NCBI GenBank assembly: GCA_964196195.1
Contig: CAXMSE010000092.1
Span: 40,597-104,596, forward strand
Reading direction: 5' to 3'
DNA from: OFTM10 sp964196195
GTDB lineage: Bacteria; Actinomycetota; Acidimicrobiia; Acidimicrobiales; Aldehydirespiratoraceae
DNA length: 64,000 bases
Shown: piece by piece, positions 60,067 through 64,000 of the stretch
Layout: each line of letters begins with the position of its first letter
Position numbering within the stretch: the stretch's first letter is position 1
Position numbers and translations under genes: made by a program
The notes under the pieces: model-generated
Database searches by the model: none
The model's input: the letters and a program-made list of their open reading frames with translations, nothing else
Told to the model about the DNA's origin: nothing

Positions 60067-61806
60067 GTGGACGACCAGAGTGCACTCGAGGAGATCAATC
60101 GCCTCCGGATGGTCGCGGCAGAACTCGAGGACGAGGTCTCGGCTCTGCGGCGCCGAGTGCAGGATGCGCCCAAAAGGGTCCGCAGCTTGGAGGAGCGACT
60201 GCTCGAGACCAAGGGCCAGCTCGCCCAAGCCGTCTCCCAGAACGAGAAGCTCACCTACACCCTTCGCGAGGCTCGAGAACACATCGCAACCCTGCGCGAC
60301 GAGGTCGACAAGCTCACCAAGCCACCATCGGGTTACGGCACCGTGCTCGGGGCCAACGACGACGGCACCGTCGATGTACACGCGGGGGGCCGCAAGATGC
60401 GCGTGGCGGTGCAACCCGACCTGGCCGGCAAGCTCGAGCCCGGGCAGGAAGTCGTCCTCAACGAGTCTTTCAACGTCGTGTTGGCCAGGCACCCGGATCG
60501 TACCGGTGAGGTCGCCACGTTGAGAGAGGTCCTCGCCGGCGGAGACCGGGCGATGATCGTCGGGCGAGCCGATGAGGAGAGGGTCGTCGAACTCGGAGAG
60601 TCGGTGCGCGGGCAACCCCTACGCAGTGGCGACACCGTGCTGGTCGACCCTCGGGCCAACATGGTGCTCGAGCGCCTCCCGCGCCCCGAGGTCGAAGATT
60701 TGGTCCTCGAAGAAGTCCCCGATGTCTCCTACTCCGACGTCGGTGGTCTCGACAGCCAGATCGAGCAAATCACCGATGCGGTGGAGTTGCCGTTCCTTCA
60801 CCAGGCTCTCTTTGCCGAGTACGACCTGCCCGCCCCGAAGGGGATCCTGCTCTACGGACCGCCCGGTTGTGGCAAGACCCTCATCGCCAAGGCGGTCGCC
60901 AACAGCCTCGCGAAGAAGGTGGCCGAAGTGTCCGGCGATGGTGAGGCCCGCAGCTTCTTTCTCAACATCAAGGGACCTGAGCTCCTCAACAAGTATGTCG
61001 GCGAAACCGAGCGCCGGATCCGACTCGTCTTCGAGAGGGCCCGCGAGAAGAGCGATCAAGGCTGGCCGGTCATCGTCTTCTTCGATGAGATGGAGTCTCT
61101 TTTCCGAACCCGGGGCAGCGGCATCAGCTCCGATATAGAGAGTACCATCGTTCCCCAGCTCCTCGCCGAGATCGACGGAGTGGAGACGCTGCGCAACGTC
61201 ATCGTCATCGGTGCCTCCAACCGGGAGGACCTCATCGACCCCGCCATCCTGAGGCCGGGCCGGCTCGACGTGAAGATCAAGATCGAGCGACCCGATGCCG
61301 ACGCTGCCGCCGCCATCTTCGGCCGATATCTCAGTCCGGATGTTCCCCTCGATCCCGAGTCGGTGGAAGCTGAGGGGGGCGGCGACCCTTACAAGGCCGT
61401 GCAGTCGATGATCGAGGACACCGTGAGGGAGATGTATCGCGAGGACGATGCCAACCGTTTCCTCGAGGTCACCTACCAAAACGGCGACAAGGAGATCATG
61501 TACTTCAAGGATTTCTCGTCGGGCGCCATGATCGAAAACGTCGTGCGGCGGGCGAAGAAGCTCGCCATCAAGCGGGAGATCGATTCGGGCACACGAGGGA
61601 TCCGTACCGACGACCTCCTGGCTTCGGTCCGCCAGGAGTTCAAGGAACACGAAGATCTGCCCAACACCACCAACCCCGACGATTGGGCGAAGATCTCCGG
61701 CAAGAAGGGCGAGAGGATCGTCTACGTGCGCACACTCATCAGCAGCGAACCCGACGCCGAGGGCGGCAAGTCGATCGACTCGGTGGCCACCGGCCAGTAC
61801 CTCTAG
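60067..61806 (+). CDS. arc: Proteasome-associated AAA+ ATPase (ARC/Mpa)
   Basis: Ring ATPase (579 aa) that unfolds pupylated proteins for the 20S proteasome. An N-terminal coiled coil (residues ~1-85, LEEINRLRMVAAELEDEVSAL) is followed by an OB domain, then Walker A YGPPGCGKTLIAKAV and Walker B IVFFDEMESLF. The protein ends in GQYL, the C-terminal docking motif for the proteasome. GTG start with GGAGG 6 nt upstream. Pup, dop, pafA and prcBA are not in the window, so the usual cluster is split. Confidence 0.96.
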   Translation: MDDQSALEEINRLRMVAAELEDEVSALRRRVQDAPKRVRSLEERLLETKGQLAQAVSQNEKLTYTLREAREHIATLRDEVDKLTKPPSGYGTVLGANDDGTVDVHAGGRKMRVAVQPDLAGKLEPGQEVVLNESFNVVLARHPDRTGEVATLREVLAGGDRAMIVGRADEERVVELGESVRGQPLRSGDTVLVDPRANMVLERLPRPEVEDLVLEEVPDVSYSDVGGLDSQIEQITDAVELPFLHQALFAEYDLPAPKGILLYGPPGCGKTLIAKAVANSLAKKVAEVSGDGEARSFFLNIKGPELLNKYVGETERRIRLVFERAREKSDQGWPVIVFFDEMESLFRTRGSGISSDIESTIVPQLLAEIDGVETLRNVIVIGASNREDLIDPAILRPGRLDVKIKIERPDADAAAAIFGRYLSPDVPLDPESVEAEGGGDPYKAVQSMIEDTVREMYREDDANRFLEVTYQNGDKEIMYFKDFSSGAMIENVVRRAKKLAIKREIDSGTRGIRTDDLLASVRQEFKEHEDLPNTTNPDDWAKISGKKGERIVYVRTLISSEPDAEGGKSIDSVATGQYL

Positions 61807-61812
61807 GTCGCC

Positions 61813-63075
61813 ATGAGCAGCAGCGCCCGTCTGTTTCGTGAGGCCACGGCCAATGTCGCGGCCGCGGCGCGCTCGATCGACATGGACCCGAAGGTGAGGG
61901 CGATCCTCTCGGGACCGATGAACGAGTTGATCGTCAACTTCCCGGTCCAGCGCGACTCCGGCGGCTACGAGATGTTGCAGGGCTACCGGATCCAGCACAA
62001 CAACATCCTGGGGCCCTACAAGGGCGGGATGCGGTTTCATGCGTCGGTCAACCTCGATGAGGTCAGGGCTCTCGCCACCTGGATGACGTTCAAGTGTGCG
62101 CTCGTTCGCCTGCCCTTCGGCGGAGCCAAGGGTGGCGTGGCGATCGACCCCCATGACTTCACCGACACCGAACTCGAGAGGGTGGTACGCCGGTTCACCC
62201 ACAGCCTCGGTGAGAATATTGGTCCCGAGTTCGACATCCCCGCACCCGACATGGGCACCGATGCCCGGATGATGGGTTGGATGATGGACACCTATCTCAA
62301 CAGTCGCGGTCCGGGGGAGCGTCAGAACGCCCGGCGGGTGGTCACCGGAAAGCCGGTCGAGCTCGGCGGCAGTCTGGGGCGGGCCGCCGCCACCGGCAGG
62401 GGAGCGGCGTACGCCCTTCGTCACCTCTACGGGGAGTTCGACCGCAGCCTCGACGGCGACACCGTGGCCATCCAGGGATTCGGCAATGTCGGCTCCCATG
62501 TTGCCCTCACGCTCAGCGAACTGGGAATGAAGGTGGTGTCGGTCTCCGATGTCAGCGGTGCCGTCCACCATGAGACCGGACTCGATATCGAGAAGCTCGA
62601 GCGCTTCAGCCAGGAGAATGGTGCAGTTGCGGGCTACCCCAACGCCGAGCCGATCAGCACTGAGGAGTTCTTTGCCCTCGATGTCGACGTGCTCGTTCCC
62701 GCCGCAATCGAAGCCCAGATCACGACCCACAATGTCGACTCCATCCGCGCCCGCTGGATCGTGGAGGCTGCCAACGGTCCGATCACCGCGGAGGCGGCCG
62801 CCGTGCTCGAGCATGGCGGGGTCGAGGTGATCCCCGACATCCTCGCCAATTCGGGGGGTGTGATCGTGTCGTACTACGAGTGGGTGCAGAACAAGACCAG
62901 CGACCACTGGTCGGCTGCCGATGTCGACAAGCGTCTCCGCAACACGATCTGGGATGCCTGCGACCGCGTGGCCGCTCAGCGTTCCGTGCGGGGATGCAGT
63001 CGGCGCCAGGCGGCCTACATCGAGGCAGCCGAGCTATTACAGACGGTCTACGGCCTGCGCGGGATATTCCCCTGA
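61813..63075 (+). CDS. Glutamate dehydrogenase (Glu/Leu/Phe/Val dehydrogenase family)
   Basis: NAD(P)-dependent enzyme linking 2-oxoglutarate/ammonium and glutamate (420 aa, hexameric type). Catalytic motif LPFGGAKGGVAIDP and substrate Lys in GPYKGGMRFH; PAPDMGTDARMM; cofactor motif IQGFGNVGSHVALTL. Coenzyme preference cannot be fixed. It starts 6 bp after the ARC stop, so it is cotranscribed with the proteasomal ATPase. The genome therefore carries both GOGAT and GDH. Confidence 0.93.
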   Translation: MSSSARLFREATANVAAAARSIDMDPKVRAILSGPMNELIVNFPVQRDSGGYEMLQGYRIQHNNILGPYKGGMRFHASVNLDEVRALATWMTFKCALVRLPFGGAKGGVAIDPHDFTDTELERVVRRFTHSLGENIGPEFDIPAPDMGTDARMMGWMMDTYLNSRGPGERQNARRVVTGKPVELGGSLGRAAATGRGAAYALRHLYGEFDRSLDGDTVAIQGFGNVGSHVALTLSELGMKVVSVSDVSGAVHHETGLDIEKLERFSQENGAVAGYPNAEPISTEEFFALDVDVLVPAAIEAQITTHNVDSIRARWIVEAANGPITAEAAAVLEHGGVEVIPDILANSGGVIVSYYEWVQNKTSDHWSAADVDKRLRNTIWDACDRVAAQRSVRGCSRRQAAYIEAAELLQTVYGLRGIFP

Positions 63076-63141
63076 TGCGGCCAGGGCTTTTGGGCCTCGA
63101 CTTGTCGCGGACCGAAATTGATGCCAGCCTTGCCCTGCGAC

Positions 63142-63171
63142 TTACCACAGCCAGCCAATGGGGGGTACTGT
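63142..63171 (+). promoter_or_regulatory. Probable promoter of the amino-acid-binding lipoprotein
   Basis: TTACCA (63142-63147) and TACTGT (63166-63171) are separated by 18 bp. The leader of ~30 nt contains GGAGGG before the ATG at 63209. Confidence 0.4.
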
Positions 63172-63208
63172 CGCTGCACCCAAATGGGTCAACTGGAGGG
63201 AACAAGAT

Positions 63209-64000
63209 ATGCGTAAGCAATTTCTGGTGCGGCTTCTCGCCGTACTACTCGGATTCACCCTGATCGCGTCAGCCTGTGGCGACGACGACAGCGGCGATGC
63301 CGGCGACGACACCAGCGGCGATGACGCCGGCGATGACGGTGGCGACGACGGCGATGCCGGCGACGACGGCGACGACGGCGACGAAGCTGCCGGCGATGAC
63401 GGTGGCGACGACGGCGACTCCGAAGACACAGTCGATGTAACCCAGGGTGGAAGCCTTCTCGACACCATCATCGACCGAGGCAACCTGGTCTGTGGAGTCA
63501 GTGGCAGCGCCACAGCGTTCTCCGAGACCCAGGCTGATGGCTCGATGACCGGTTTCGACGCCGACTACTGCCGTGCGCTGGCCGCCGTGATTCTCGGCGA
63601 CGCCACCGCCCTCGAGTTCGTCGCCCTCACCGCCAGCGAGCGCTTCACCGCCCTCGCCTCCGGTGATATCGACGTGCTCATGCGCAACACCACCTGGACC
63701 CAGAGCCGTGACACCAGCCTCGGCGGCGACTTCGGACCCACCACCTACTACGACGGTCAGCAACTCATGGGCCGCGTAGCCGACGGGTTCACCGCCGACT
63801 CGTCGGTTTCCGACGTCGACGGCAAGACGATGATGGGACCCTACACGGCGGACGACGTCCGGCGCCACGGTGAGCTGTGGTTCCCGCCGATCGCCGGCGA
63901 CACGTTGCTCGTCGAGCTGTTCTGGCCGGCGTCGCTGCGCGGCGAAGAGCCCGCGTTGCACCTCGGTACCGTGTCCCACGGCTACAAGGCGTGGGGCGTG
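63209..64000 (+). CDS. Amino-acid ABC transporter substrate-binding lipoprotein, 3' truncated and apparently chimeric
   Basis: Open to the window end (264 codons). Lipobox LIASAC with Cys23, then an acidic Gly/Asp linker, then an AapJ/BztA-type solute-binding domain (GNLVCGVSG, GFDADYCRALAAVILGDA, LMRNTTWTQSRDTSLG). From about 63830 the sequence stops matching that family: GPYTADDVRRHGELWFPP and GDTLLVELFWPAS and HLGTVSHGYKAWG instead resemble the pro-region of lysyl-endopeptidase-like serine proteases. Codons also become NNG-richer. The reading frame is not broken. A true fusion, a recombinant, or a contig/assembly junction are all possible. Confidence 0.7.
   Translation, partial: MRKQFLVRLLAVLLGFTLIASACGDDDSGDAGDDTSGDDAGDDGGDDGDAGDDGDDGDEAAGDDGGDDGDSEDTVDVTQGGSLLDTIIDRGNLVCGVSGSATAFSETQADGSMTGFDADYCRALAAVILGDATALEFVALTASERFTALASGDIDVLMRNTTWTQSRDTSLGGDFGPTTYYDGQQLMGRVADGFTADSSVSDVDGKTMMGPYTADDVRRHGELWFPPIAGDTLLVELFWPASLRGEEPALHLGTVSHGYKAWGV
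63278..63424 (+). repeat. GGCGAYGAC low-complexity repeat coding a Gly/Asp linker
   Basis: About 50 codons consist almost only of Gly, Asp, Ala and Ser, built from imperfect 9-nt units (GGCGATGAC, GGCGACGAC). It encodes the acidic spacer between the lipid anchor and the binding domain, and could be length-variable by slippage. Confidence 0.75.

Noticed and set aside
60619..62907. Antisense open frame of ~762 codons across ARC and gdh
   Set aside because: A length artefact of GC-rich codon bias; no domains and no promoter of its own.
63278..63424. Tandem GGCGAYGAC units considered as a CRISPR-like or intergenic repeat
   Set aside because: They are inside an open frame and encode an acidic Gly/Asp linker, with no spacers.

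Overview
This is a 64 kb, high-GC, gene-dense chromosomal window, most likely from an actinobacterium of the Acidimicrobiia type. That placement is inferred from the gene set: an ARC/Mpa proteasomal ATPase, a fused F420 (FO) synthase, a CvnABCD conservon, a DUF3151 protein, an AftD-like arabinofuranosyltransferase, and many leaderless genes with a TANNNT -10 box 6-8 nt before the start codon. No rRNA, tRNA, CRISPR array, transposase or integrase was found. Most of the window looks like stable core genome.

Layout. 1-8 kb: 3' end of a membrane pyrophosphatase, 5-formyltetrahydrofolate cyclo-ligase, a trkA-trkH-trkH potassium-uptake operon, and a convergent M18 aminopeptidase. 8-14 kb: glutamate synthase gltB-gltD. 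14-18 kb: a conservon (histidine-kinase-like protein, Roadblock, DUF742, Ras-like GTPase). 18-26.5 kb: cell-envelope glycan genes (AftD-like GT-C enzyme, GT4, GT2, a UDP-galactopyranose-mutase-like flavoprotein and an unlisted 54-residue membrane protein). 26.5-34.7 kb: zinc-ribbon microprotein, a 640-bp gene-poor gap, lytic transglycosylase, GDPD, SirB1-like protein, pyruvate kinase, DUF3151, MobA, RNase D and two small proteins.

34.7-39.5 kb: a leftward run of a cysteine-rich DUF3109/YkgJ-like protein, a McrB-like AAA+ ATPase, a McrC/DUF2357-like partner without a visible nuclease, and a CBS-ClC channel. This is the best candidate for an uncharacterised system. 39.5-48.4 kb: LOG-family hydrolase, FO synthase with an HxlR regulator, an SLH+CAP secreted protein, and a SNF2 helicase with a small basic partner. 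48.5-53.9 kb: transaldolase-transketolase, a FIST sensor with a 129-residue unknown protein, and a TetR regulator. 53.9-59.6 kb: a PBP4-like protein that has lost its catalytic motifs, a Lon-N-like protein, then seven overlapping genes: three small membrane or basic proteins, TtuB-like, TtuA, TrmI and a lipoprotein serine protease. TtuA, TtuB and TrmI modify the tRNA T-loop (positions 54 and 58). 59.6-64 kb: ferredoxin, ARC ATPase, glutamate dehydrogenase, and an amino-acid-binding lipoprotein whose last ~55 residues before the window edge look like a different protein family.

Functionally the window combines K+ and PPi energetics, ammonium assimilation by both GOGAT and GDH, envelope glycan and peptidoglycan work, and tRNA modification. 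Gene starts were revised wherever the longest frame overran a neighbour, a hairpin or a -10 box. All family assignments come from reading motifs; no database search was run.
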